The notes below the pieces were generated by a model. That model was not told the DNA's origin, ran no database searches, and saw only the letters and a list, made by a program, of their open reading frames with translations. A stretch of DNA of 64,000 nucleotides, taken from contig NC_090290.1 of assembly GCF_037392515.1 (NCBI RefSeq), forward strand, positions 22,527,753 to 22,591,752, read 5' to 3'. Below are positions 52,801 through 62,147 of this stretch, piece by piece. Position numbers and translations under genes: made by a program. This DNA comes from Haliotis asinina (Eukaryota > Mollusca > Gastropoda > Lepetellida > Haliotidae). The number at the start of each line of letters is the position of its first letter. Within the stretch, counting starts at the first letter, position 1.

Positions 52801-55800
52801 TCAATGGGACATGCATAATTGTTGCTGCATGTCATCATTTTACAATCCCATGGACTGATGTTCACAATGTCAAACACTTTTCTCGGCAACAAGGATCTAT
52901 GTCCAAACTCACCTTTCCAAGCCTTCCATCTTTGGTTCCCAATATTCTTCTATCCTGAAAAAACAATGACAGATTCAGAAAAGTATGTCAGACAAATATG
53001 ACATCTGAAATATTTGTGATACATCTGAAAATGAATTTTAAGAATATGGTACACAACATGCTTCAGCTCTGAAAACAACAGTAAAGAAAAGATGACAAAT
53101 CCTCCTGTCACCACATATTTGAAAGAACAAATCATCTGACAGTTAAATCTTAAATTCCTGCTTGACATTTTTAGACTAATTAAAAAGTCATTTCCCGGGG
53201 AAAACATGAAAACTATAAATGGTTAAAATCTTTGGTATCTGTCTCATATATCTGCCAAATTCTGTTGAAAAAATTCAACAGATCAAGTTGTGGTCAAGAA
53301 ACAAAACAAATCCTTCCCATTGAGCCTAAGTCTGAATCGCTTCCATGGAAACCAGGAAAAATAGAAATGCCAAAAAATCTGCAAATAGCAAAAGGCATAT
53401 ATTTACCAATTGTTATTGAAAACAGTAAACAATTTTATAGTTATGCTCCAGAAACAAAATGATCATAGACAGATGGATGAATGAGGTGTCGATTTTATCC
53501 CCCCAAATTACATATCAGGGGAATAATAAACAACATTCCTCTGCTAAGAGCAATCTCAAAATTTGGTTGGATAGTTAGAGTGTCTATTTTTAAGGTTTAT
53601 ATTATCGAAAGTATTTAAAGGATATCATTTGGTAAATTAAATGTCAAGGGAAACAGTTACAAATGGAAGTCTGAGTAGATTTTAACCTAAACCACGGAGA
53701 TAATCAAAAAACATACATTCTCAGAACATTATTCAACGTGTATTGTCTGGAAAGCATTTGTGGTAATGCAGTATACTGGTAATCCGCACAGTGACATCTT
53801 TGTTGCGTGAGTGAGTGAGTGAGTGAGTTTTTTTACTACTTTTACTTCTATTCCAGCAATATCACAGTATGGAACACTAGAAAAGGGCTTCACGTATTGT
53901 AACAACTGAGGAGTTAATCTGGGTCTTTTGTGTGACAAGTGAATGCTTTAACCACTGGGCTACCCCGATGACCTGTCTGTTAAATGACTGCACATATATT
54001 TGCCATGTACCATACAAATTCAAAATGGCATGTTGGAGTGAAAGGATTCATTCAGACCAGATCTGAACATTAAAAAGTATCGACCAATCAGAAATGTGGA
54101 AAGCTTCACGTGACACAATAAACATTTTCTAGGGATGACATGCTTGGATGATAAAACAGAATCACTGACCTTCTGAATCTTATCTTGGTTATCTGATGCA
54201 AACCCTGAAAAGACAAAACACAACACCTGAACTCTGCAACATTCAATCTGTACAATGATAACCTGTGTGGATAACCTGTGATTAACATTATATGCAATAA
54301 TCCATTTGTTAAGGGGTACACTGACAAACTATCAACCAAATCAATGATGGCAAGTTTTCCTCTGAAAAAAACTTACAAACATGTAGTGCTCTTTAAATGA
54401 GATACAAAAGAGTACATTGAAACTGTTTAGGGCATAACAAGTCAAAGGGTTATCTCCCCCGACCCAGTAAACGCTACCCAAACAAGATCTTTAGGCAAAT
54501 CTATAGTATTGAGAGACGAACCCCCCTAGAAACTGAAGTGATGCATGAAAATTGTATTGCAGTCATATTCACTAGATGTTTTCGTTTGACATCCCTTACA
54601 CTACATATGTTGTGGTGAAGAACACCAACTGATGTGTTTATCATGTAAGTCCATGTGTGATGGAACCTGATCGGTTACCTTGACCTTCCTCTTCATGATT
54701 TCAGCACAGGAGATAGTCTTGTTGACAGCATGGCCTGACCCGTTCCACGTAATCTGCTTAATGTCAGGCTCCTGTCACAACACACACATTACATTCTTAC
54801 TGACAACAAATATTACCTACGGATCCCCTACATCTCCCCTTCAAAATGTCCCCAAAACACACACAATATTGCCCTAAATAAAATATAACGACCAACAAAC
54901 AAAACAAAAACCAAAAAACAAAAAAAAACAAAACAAGCAGACAACAACAAGAATCAAAGCTACCATATTTGTACAGTGGCATTTTAAGCAAAATCATTAC
55001 ATTACCAATGTGAGCATATTAAAAGAAGCGTATATGCTAGAGCTTGTGAAAATGTGTATATTACAGTAGTATTGCATTAGCTGGTCTTAGACTATCCCTA
55101 TTGCACTAGTATGTCACAACAAACTATCTCTATCACAATTGCTTCCCCTCAATTGTCATCCCAAGACATCTCCATGACATGTCATCCTCTTGATAGCAGA
55201 TCCCTCAACTCAACTTCAGATGTGACACATTTCATCATGAACCAGTGGAGTTGGGTAGCCTTGTGGTTCAAGTGTTTGCTTCTCATGCTGAAGACTGGGT
55301 TCGATTCCCCACATGGGTAAAATGTGTGAAGTCTTTTCTACTGTTCCACGCTGTGATATTGTAGAAATATTGCTGAAAGTAGCGTAAAACTAAACTCACT
55401 CAGTCACTCACTCAGTCTGATGCCATATAGCTGGAATACTGCTGAGTGTGGCGTAAAACTAAACTCACTCACTCAGTCTGGTGCCATATAGCTGGAATAT
55501 TGCTGAGTGTGGTGTAAAACTAAACTCACTCACTCAGTCTGATGCCATATAGCTGGAATATTGCTGAGTGTGGCGTAAAACTAAACTCACTCACTCAGTC
55601 TGGTGCCATATAGCTGGAATATTGCTGAGTGTGGCGTAAAACTAAACTCACTCACTCAGTCTGATGCCATATAGCTGGAGTATTGCTGAGTGTGGCGTAA
55701 AACTAAACTCACTCACTCTGTCTGATGCCATATAGCTGGAATATTGCTGAGTGTGGCGTAAAACTAAACTCACTCACTAAGTCTGATGCCATATCGCTGG

Positions 55801-56134
55801 AATACTGCTGAGTGTGGCGTAAAACTAAACTCGCTCACTCATCATGAACCAACATTTATCCTCCTGATAAAATATCCCTGAATCCTACTCCTATCTCTTT
55901 GCCAGCATAGCCCTCAACCGTCATCCTCTTCACAACATGTCCATTCATCCTTTCCTCAAAAACTTGGTAACATTTCTCCCAAGAACCAACCTTCATTCTT
56001 TTGATTGCGTATCCCATGATATTTCTGATCTTGCTGCCTGCGCTGACTCTCATCTCCACCACGTTGTCATCGAGGGCAGAGAATGGAGAAGGCTCGTCCA
56101 CTTCTCTTGTCTCCCCTTTCACATAGTTCTCCAT
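49824..56134 (-). CDS. RPP25L: RPP25/RPP25L-like Alba-domain subunit of RNase P and RNase MRP
   Basis: Nuclear RNA-binding protein that pairs with Rpp20/POP7 on the P3 arm of RNase P/MRP RNA, in tRNA and rRNA maturation. Six coding exons on the minus strand: 56134-55991, 54771-54679, 54204-54170, 52954-52913, 52221-52147 and 50025-49824 (stop TAG); phases agree throughout, 196 residues. The protein starts MENYVKGETREVDEPSP, followed by the Alba core VVEMRVSAGSKIRNIMGYAI, WNGSGHAVNKTISCAEIMKR, KGLHQITKIRF, then DIPAVSILLSKEPLDTSQPG and YQAPG as in human RPP25L, and a Lys-rich tail (KRKRKLKKDK) ending in a Ser/Ala stretch. The start ATG sits 4 bases after an acceptor (CTTTCAG|ACCATGG) in good initiation context, so an untranslated exon lies further right, not located. 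The donor of the first coding exon (AAG|GTTGGT) is weak but the phase demands it. The last intron (50026-52146) holds a Tigger remnant and SINEs. RPP25 and RPP25L cannot be told apart outside vertebrates. Confidence 0.93.
50131..50360 (-). mobile_element. SINE family A copy, RPP25-like gene intron
   Basis: GTGAGCTTAGTTAAATGCCA to AACCCGGATCTTCACAG; diverged. Confidence 0.8.
50486..51772 (-). mobile_element. Tigger/pogo-type DNA transposon remnant, internally deleted
   Basis: The left end CAGTCGTGCCCCGTTTATCC preceded by TA, and the right end GATAAACGGGGCACGAC, are inverted repeats of the CAGT...CCG Tigger kind. On the minus strand 50955-50700 encodes the C-terminal part of a Tigger transposase: IKQSWTAVCEKTIANCFHHV, then an acidic stretch (the usual post-DDE QAW...TIxNCFxxAG motif). 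The helix-turn-helix and DDE catalytic parts are gone, so it cannot move itself. A separate foldback element occupies its other half. Confidence 0.75.
51275..51760. mobile_element. Foldback element nested in the Tigger remnant
   Basis: Arms of about 105 bp: CATCCTCGATATCTCCAGGG ... CCTGGACGCATCTAC ... AATTTATTACCTCCCTTTG at 51282-51385, and their inverse at about 51662-51755, separated by about 275 bp. Near 95 percent identity by eye. The right arm coincides with the outer end of the Tigger element. Confidence 0.75.
51829..51966 (+). mobile_element. SINE family B copy, RPP25-like gene intron
   Basis: Head shortened; CCCGAGTTTGATTCCCCAGA, TATTTCTGGTGTC and tail ACTCACTCACTAC. Two further tail-only pieces follow to about 52100. 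Confidence 0.75.
52321..52592 (-). mobile_element. SINE family A copy, full length, RPP25-like gene intron
   Basis: GTGAGTGAGTGAGTGAGTTT to CCCTGACCTTCACGGG, low divergence, 100 bp from a coding exon. Confidence 0.88.
53805..53967 (-). mobile_element. SINE family B copy, RPP25-like gene intron
   Basis: GCGTGAGTGAGTGAGTGAGT tail to TTTAACCACTGGGCTACCCC head. Confidence 0.78.
54899..54940 (+). repeat. A-rich tract
   Basis: AAACAAAACAAAAACC-type low complexity in an intron of the RPP25-like gene. Confidence 0.85.
55248..55410 (+). mobile_element. SINE family B copy leading into a tandem array
   Basis: GTTGGGTAGCCTTGTGGTTC head, GGGTTCGATTCCCCACATGG, tail AACTAAACTCACTCAG. Confidence 0.82.
55411..55840 (+). 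repeat. Seven-copy tandem array of the SINE family A tail, 61-bp unit
   Basis: Unit GTCTGATGCCATATAGCTGG, AATATTGCTGAGTGTGGCGT, AAAACTAAACTCACTCACTC; starts at 55415, 55476 and 55537 give a 61-bp step. It is the last 60 bp of family A repeated, directly following a family B copy. Confidence 0.92.
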
Positions 56135-56451
56135 GGTCTGAAAGTCAGACACCGCATCTGCACATCAGACAGCGAAAACTGTTATTGCAGGTTTGTTGTT
56201 GGTTTCAATCAAATGCTTGGATGGTATGAGAGACAGCATTAGTGGTCATAAATGATCAGCTCCTCCAATAAAATAATTTCATTTAGGATAAAAATTAAAC
56301 TTTGAACCAGAATGAAATGGACAAGTTTGAAACTTTAATATTTTCTTAAGATAGTGCACAGAAACATTAGAAGAGCATTTCTTGTTACACTTTTATGTGA
56401 AATCATATTGAAAGGCTATTCTTAGTGTCGTATCAATTGAACCAGATTCAA

Positions 56452-56560
56452 AACAACAGTTGAAATACTGGGTTCAATTCCCGACGTGGGTACAATGTAT
56501 GAAACCCATTATTGGTGTCCCCTGTAGTGGTATTGCTAGAATATTGCTAAATGCTCAGGC
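56452..56560 (+). mobile_element. SINE family B fragment
   Basis: GGGTTCAATTCCCGACGTGG, ACAATGTATGAAACCCATTA, TATTGCTAGAATATTGCTAA; no (ACTC)n. Confidence 0.7.
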
Positions 56561-56840
56561 ACTCTCTCAAAGCAAAGTATTAGTTGGTTGTGACTGTGTT
56601 CAGGGTTGTTTTCGCACTGGAATGAAGGGGATTATATGCTTCACAATGTGTGTACTCCATGATTCTAATGATAGCTGCTGTGATACATAATGTGATGTAC
56701 TTGAGGGTTCTAAGAATCTTTTAAATGTCATGATTCAAACTGTCCATAGTATAGTTACTTTCTGTCATAAGGTATTTAGATTCCAAAACTGGGTGACAGT
56801 TCCACCCGTAACCCCCATCCCCATCAAAAACAAAGTACAA

Positions 56841-56873
56841 ACAGAGACCATATAATAGATTATATGGTCTCTG
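56841..56873. repeat. Near-perfect palindrome AGAGACCATATAAT...
   Basis: CAGAGACCATATAAT and ATTATATGGTCTCTG are exact inverses with almost no spacer. A second, slightly longer version lies at 57676-57723. They may be terminal repeats of one MITE-like unit of about 880 bp, or two solo hairpins. Confidence 0.8.
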
Positions 56874-57675
56874 GTACAAAGTGGCATGCATACCTCACTC
56901 TTAATATACAATCAGTAATTTGGAACGGGTATAAAACACAATCAATAAATTTATTTCAGTGTTGGACTATTACAGCAGGGAAGGACTACCCGTTGATAAA
57001 ATTTACTGTGTAAAAGAGGTGGGTAACTCTTACCCAAAACTGTACAATTTCGCCCAGCCTGACACATTAGAACGTATACAACCAGCTGATAAAACGTGGG
57101 CTAATGGCTATTGAAAATAGGACCAGGAGACACTGTTGAACAATAGGCTCCTAAGGACCAAGTGCGACCGAGACATTCGTCACAACAGGTTAAACAGAGA
57201 GAATAAAACATCATACAAACCATATGTAGGGAGATAATTCAGTAATATTATGTACTGTCGAGGTTCAAGTTATTGTGAAACACGAGCGAGCCACCTGTGT
57301 GGCGACTGGGAACCGTCTTGTGCGTTCCCGTCTCGATCACATAGAACCAGTTGAATCCAGTCGGGACCAACACAGGCTGAGTACTGGGCTATGCATTTCT
57401 CTGCTGTACAGTATGACAGTGTGACAGTGTGAAAATGTGACAGTGTATCGAGTAATACTGAGCCGAAGTTTTACTTAGATTGAAATAAAGTCAACTTAAT
57501 TTTTTTTAATCTGTCGATGTATTTCAAGGTGTCTTTACTGAACATGGGTGCTGCCCTGAAAAAACTGGCTGACTGGTTGTCTGTCATGAGGTACGGACCT
57601 TGAAACAAATATACACAAAAAAGCCCATGCGAGTCTAGAATATGAGGCAAGTCTAAATTTCCACGGTTTCTGAAA

Positions 57676-57723
57676 GCAGGGACCATATAATAGATTATAT
57701 ACCTCTATTATATGGTCTCTGCT
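57676..57723. repeat. Second AGAGACCATATAAT palindrome
   Basis: GCAGGGACCATATAATAGAT and CTATTATATGGTCTCTGC flank a TATACCTC centre. Confidence 0.8.
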
Positions 57724-58240
57724 GAAAGTGAAGAAAGCCTCAAAATAGTTCATGATTACTGTTTAGGAACAGAATTTTCTGTAAAGTACGGTCATTTTAT
57801 AGGCTAGATGTTACTCCACCTGACTACAATACTATATACAGCCAAACAAATGCGATCCCAGCGAACCAGGAAATAATACAGACGAATAACTTCTTCCCTG
57901 TCAAAGGAAACTATTTACATATATTTTGAGTTAACGCCTTAGACACTTACAGTAATGTTATGTTGGCGTGTTTGGCATGGATATTTATCGTTTTCTCGAC
58001 AAGATTGTTTTTATGTATTATGATTTCTATGTTATTTTTCTTTTATTTTTTTGCAGTGTAATGTTGTTTAAAATACAAGCATCTCTCCCCGTTGTCTAGG
58101 TGGTTTTGTTAGTTTAACAGGCGCTTAACACTCTTAATACTGCGTGTTAGCTTAAAGGAAGTTTTGAAAGTGTAGATCACTGGTCAGCATTTAGTTAAAT
58201 GTTGCTTAACGTTCAAATGCGAGGACATAGCATATGTATC

Positions 58241-58600
58241 CAGTGTGACAAATGGTTTCAAAATTTTGCCAGTTTTGCCAGTCTGTCTAACAAGCCACCA
58301 GCCCACGAAATAATGTACTAGACTAAAATTTGAATGTAGAAACGAAGCGATTACAAACATACATGATACTAAGATATAATCAGCGTGATATAGAATTTAT
58401 CATTAAGCTGCTAAATTGATGAGCATTTTAACCAGGCCATAATCTTGCGCGGTTTAAAAGAGTGTTAAACTTATCAAGTCGGAGAGAGGGATATATTTAC
58501 AAAATGATCCCTTGAAAATTCTTCGCCAGTCGGGGCATATGTTTAGGGGCCGGACTGATTTTTACTAACCACGGGCCATCAGACCAAGTTATACCCTTCG
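58241..58600. mobile_element. Diverged copy of the 5301-5650 MITE-like element
   Basis: Shares CAGTGTGACAAATGGTTTC, a TAGACTAAAATTTGAATGTA-like core and ACTTATCAAGTCGGAGAGAG with the 5.3-kb copy; the right end is decayed. Confidence 0.6.
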
Positions 58601-58708
58601 TAATCCAAGAAAGTACAACTTTTAGCTTTTCCAAGAACAATTGTCAACAATTGCACAATGCCAAATCGTATTTCAACATTTTCATGTAAATAACATCACA
58701 TGTATTAC

Positions 58709-58886
58709 ACTTTTTAAGTAAAGTACAGATTCTAGAACATATGTTGGTTGGAGTCCCGTCCAGGATTCGAACCCACACCCTCAGAGTCAGGCACCTGACT
58801 GCCATCACACAAAGATGAGGAAGACGGGTACCACCAGACCGACAATCAGGTTACTCTGCCAATTTTAGCCCCTTCCAGAAAGTCGG
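58709..58886 (-). mobile_element. SINE family C, second copy
   Basis: The minus strand keeps GGGTTCGAATCCTGGACGGG (box B) and GGTGCCTGACTCTGAGGG; the box A side is decayed compared with 24191-24342. Both copies share the flank-like GTAAAGTAC/AAGTAC ends. Confidence 0.65.
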
Positions 58887-59788
58887 CGTGACGCAACATT
58901 TTACTCTTGTTAATTCAAAAGGATTAGCGAAACAATGGCTCTTGGTTTTAAACCTGGGGAACATGTCAATAATAGTTGGTGAACTGTTATTTACGCCTGA
59001 TAAGATGATTCGTTTATTCCAGTCTATATTTTCATTACTTCAAACATGTACATTTTTATACATTTGTTCGATCATTTATTAATACAGATTATCATTATCA
59101 TTTAACAATGATAATTGGCGTTAATTACATCGAAGGACACCGGTATGTGGCGCACCTATCTGCATGTCCATTTGGTTCAAACGTCGGCCTGGCGGGACGC
59201 CCCAAGAATAGGAGACATGCGTCCCTTTCCAGCACAGGACCGTCAACAGCTGCACTGATCGAGGGACAAACGGCAAGGGATTTATGACAGGACCGAGGAG
59301 ACGGGGGAATTTTGGATCACTTGTTGAGCATATTTGTGATTGACAAAGTCTGGTATATGTGAATCGGTTGAAACTGAAGGTGTTAATGAACAGTTTTCAT
59401 ACTCATAAGAAAATACGCCCTCTCCTTGAGATGTGCATGTCACCTGTTGTTTGTGAGTGAGTGAGCTCGGTTTTAAGCCTTTTCTTAGGAGCGAACGCTA
59501 TAACCACTTTCCGGTTGAACCGACAGTTTTTCATCATTACACATCTTTAAAATCATCACCACATAAAACATAGTAAAGAGGGGTGGGGGAATTGTTGGAT
59601 GCCTCCTTTCCCCTGATATTTAAAAACAAGAACCTCACGTGCACACAGCACGTTTACATGATAATAAGAATGAACTAACTGAAAAATGGGATGCGATGAT
59701 CAGAGGTATGGATCCTGTATTCGTCCTGGAATAGGCCTTTGTTAGTAGTCACAATATCTATGGACACAGATTTCAGATTAAGCTCGAC

Positions 59789-60012
59789 TCACGGGGAGCA
59801 GGGTGAGAAATGGTCTTCAGCAATTCCGTATGTCATAAGAGGTGACTAGCGGGATCGAGGGGTCAGCCTCACGGACGTGGTTGATATGTCATCGTACCCG
59901 AAATGTGAAGGTCGATGCTCATGATGTCAATCACTGGACTGTCTGTTGCAGACTCAAAAATTTAGAGACTGACGTCGTTTAGTTTGGGATATTGCTGTGG
60001 GTGTTAAACGAC
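59789..60012 (+). mobile_element. SINE family A copy
   Basis: GACTCACGGGGAGCAGGGTG to GGGTGTTAAACGAC; diverged tail. Confidence 0.75.
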
Positions 60013-60092
60013 AAAACCACAAAGCAAAACGTACTTGAAAGACTCAGATAAACACCATGGGGATGGAACTGCTTACCAGCAACTAATGCGTA

Positions 60093-60290
60093 TAAGTGTG
60101 TGAGTTTAGTTTTACACCGCACTAAGCAATATTCAAGCTATATGTCGGCGGTCTGTAAATACTCGAATTTGGACCAGACAATCCACTGACCAACAACATG
60201 AGCACTGATCAGCGCAATTGGGAACCGATGACATGAGTCAACAAAGTCGGCGAGCCTGACCACCCGGTCCCGTTAGTCGCCTTTTATAAT
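60093..60290 (-). mobile_element. SINE family A copy, 5' truncated
   Basis: GTGTGTGAGTTTAGTTTTAC to CCGTTAGTCGCC, well kept; inverted relative to the copy 80 bp to the left. Confidence 0.82.
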
Positions 60291-60582
60291 GGGTATAAGG
60301 GATAAAGAGGTAAGGCACGGGGATTTGGTTGTTTGTCATCCTATCCTACGTTTTTCGCATGCAGTCAGCCACTGTTTCCCTGGAACGAACTCTTTGATGT
60401 ACAGGCAGGAGTCATTATAGCTGGGATATTACTGAACAAGACTCTCACAGAACTGTATGTGAATATTCAGTGGATTAGAGCACTGGCCAGTATCCACTGA
60501 TACGATTCTGGATTCAAACAACCCCCTAAACCACACATGCTCTCTCACCATACACCAAACGGTTTGTGTTCTATTTAGTTAG

Positions 60583-60690
60583 TGAGTGAGCGAGTTTAGG
60601 TTTATGCCACTACCAGCAATATACCAGTAGTTTCACACCAGAAGATACCAGAAACTGGCTTCACACATTGTACCCATGTCGGGGTATCAG
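60583..60690 (-). mobile_element. SINE family B copy, truncated
   Basis: GTGAGTGAGCGAGTTTAGGT tail to ACACATTGTACCCATGTCGG. Confidence 0.72.
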
Positions 60691-60974
60691 TCTGGTTTTA
60701 ACCCAACTGCCCGGGTTCTGTTCGGAAAATGCGACTTACCATCCCTTACCATCAAGAACCAACCTCCTTGACATTACATTTCGGTCTTACCGGGTGATGG
60801 GGCGTTTGGTAACTGATAGTGATGGGGTTCGAACCCTAGGTATGGTGTCGTTTTCACCTTGTTTCATGAACTATACCAACCCATGTGGGTTTCACCAAAA
60901 TGGTTATCCCCCTGTCTACTGTTATATCATGTTCATTTATTAAACTCTGATCTCTCCTTACGAAATCTGACCAG

Positions 60975-61170
60975 TGAACATCTAGGTTAGAGTTGGGCTA
61001 CAGTAACCCTTGCTTGTTGCAAGACGCCACTAACAGGATCGGGTGGTCAGACTCACCGACTTGGTTGACATATCATTGTATCGGTGCTCAAGTCGATCAC
61101 TGGATTGTCTGGTCCTGACTGACGCCATATACCTGGAATATTCATAACTGAATGGGTGTTGAACAGCAAC
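60975..61170 (+). mobile_element. SINE family A copy
   Basis: CAGTAACCCTTGCTTGTTGC to GAACAGCAACCC; tail diverged. Confidence 0.72.
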
Positions 61171-61359
61171 CCATTAGGAAGCCAGTTTACTTTTATCTGT
61201 TTACGAGTTTAGTTCTCAGCTTGGAAACTGCACCTGAGTTAAAAGTCTCATCCCTTTGGTCCTGTTAGCTCTTGACCTGGTGATCACTTTCCCCTTGAAC
61301 TTTGACATGTGGGCCCATCTTTGTCTTGTCATCAATGATCCCTTGGTGTGTGTCAGTGT

Positions 61360-61455
61360 GAGTATTATATCACAGCAGAGAATACCAGAAATGGGGTTCA
61401 GTCACCCAAGTGGAGAATTAACTCTCCATGATGAACGCTTTAACCACTAGGCAAA
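61360..61455 (-). mobile_element. SINE family B fragment
   Basis: ATATCACAGCAGAGAATACC to CGCTTTAACCACTAGGC; only body and head remain. Confidence 0.65.
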
Positions 61456-61735
61456 ACCACTGCCCAAATACACTGGAACCACCATATTCTTGCAACAACC
61501 TTAAACAACAAACATGGAGTACTGGGTGCCATTGTACAAAAGAGCCTTTGCTATGACTGTTGTAAGTCTGTGTTGAGGATTGGGAGTTACAATCACCTTA
61601 GTGTGGAGAATGTGCTCTACAACTGCACCCTGGCAGATTCTATTCTTGATTAAACACAGTAAATGGGTGAGGGTCTATTTTGCAGAAAGTAGTCTGGAGA
61701 ACTGAAAGAAGACAAGCTTGTATTTCATGAAAATA

Positions 61736-61741
61736 TTTATT
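61736..61741 (-). terminator. Polyadenylation signal of ERCC3
   Basis: AATAAA on the minus strand, about 410 bp past the ERCC3 stop at 62148. The interval between has no recognisable SINE, fitting a plain 3' UTR. Confidence 0.55.
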
Positions 61742-62147
61742 TCAGTACATGTCCTCTGGACTCAAAATATTTTCTCAGCAAATATTTTGCAGACACAATA
61801 GAGACATAACTGCTCAATGTCTGTGACATAGAATGGGTCACAAATACATTCTTGTATTACATTGCTGTACAAATTCATCCGACAAACTCGGAACCACTGA
61901 AAGACCTGTGGTCTGTCCTCCTTCAGACAATGTTCTACAGCCTGAACATTGAAACACAAAGAAGATGGTTGTTGGCATGCACACTTCCTCTTTCACATAT
62001 CAAGTGTGTGAGCCAGTATGTATTTGTTCACTTCTTGACTTGGGTCAGTGTGGACATCAGGAAAATCCTGGATCTGCCTGAAGCTGAGACAACTGTTTCT
62101 CATCAACCTGGTCATCGTGCTGACTATCCTGTGTGTCAAGAGCCTGG

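Larger units (their letters stand above)
56138..61735. other. Region between the RPP25-like and ERCC3 genes
   Basis: Should contain the untranslated first exon and promoter of the RPP25-like gene, not located. Holds SINEs, palindromes and MITE pieces. 57730-58230, 58900-59450 and 61460-61730 show nothing recognisable. Frames near 57.5-57.7 kb (minus) do not match any family I know. Confidence 0.6.

Noticed and set aside
57471-57753. Minus-strand frames near the second palindrome
   Set aside because: No recognisable domain and no connection in phase to the RPP25-like exons; likely part of a repeat unit.
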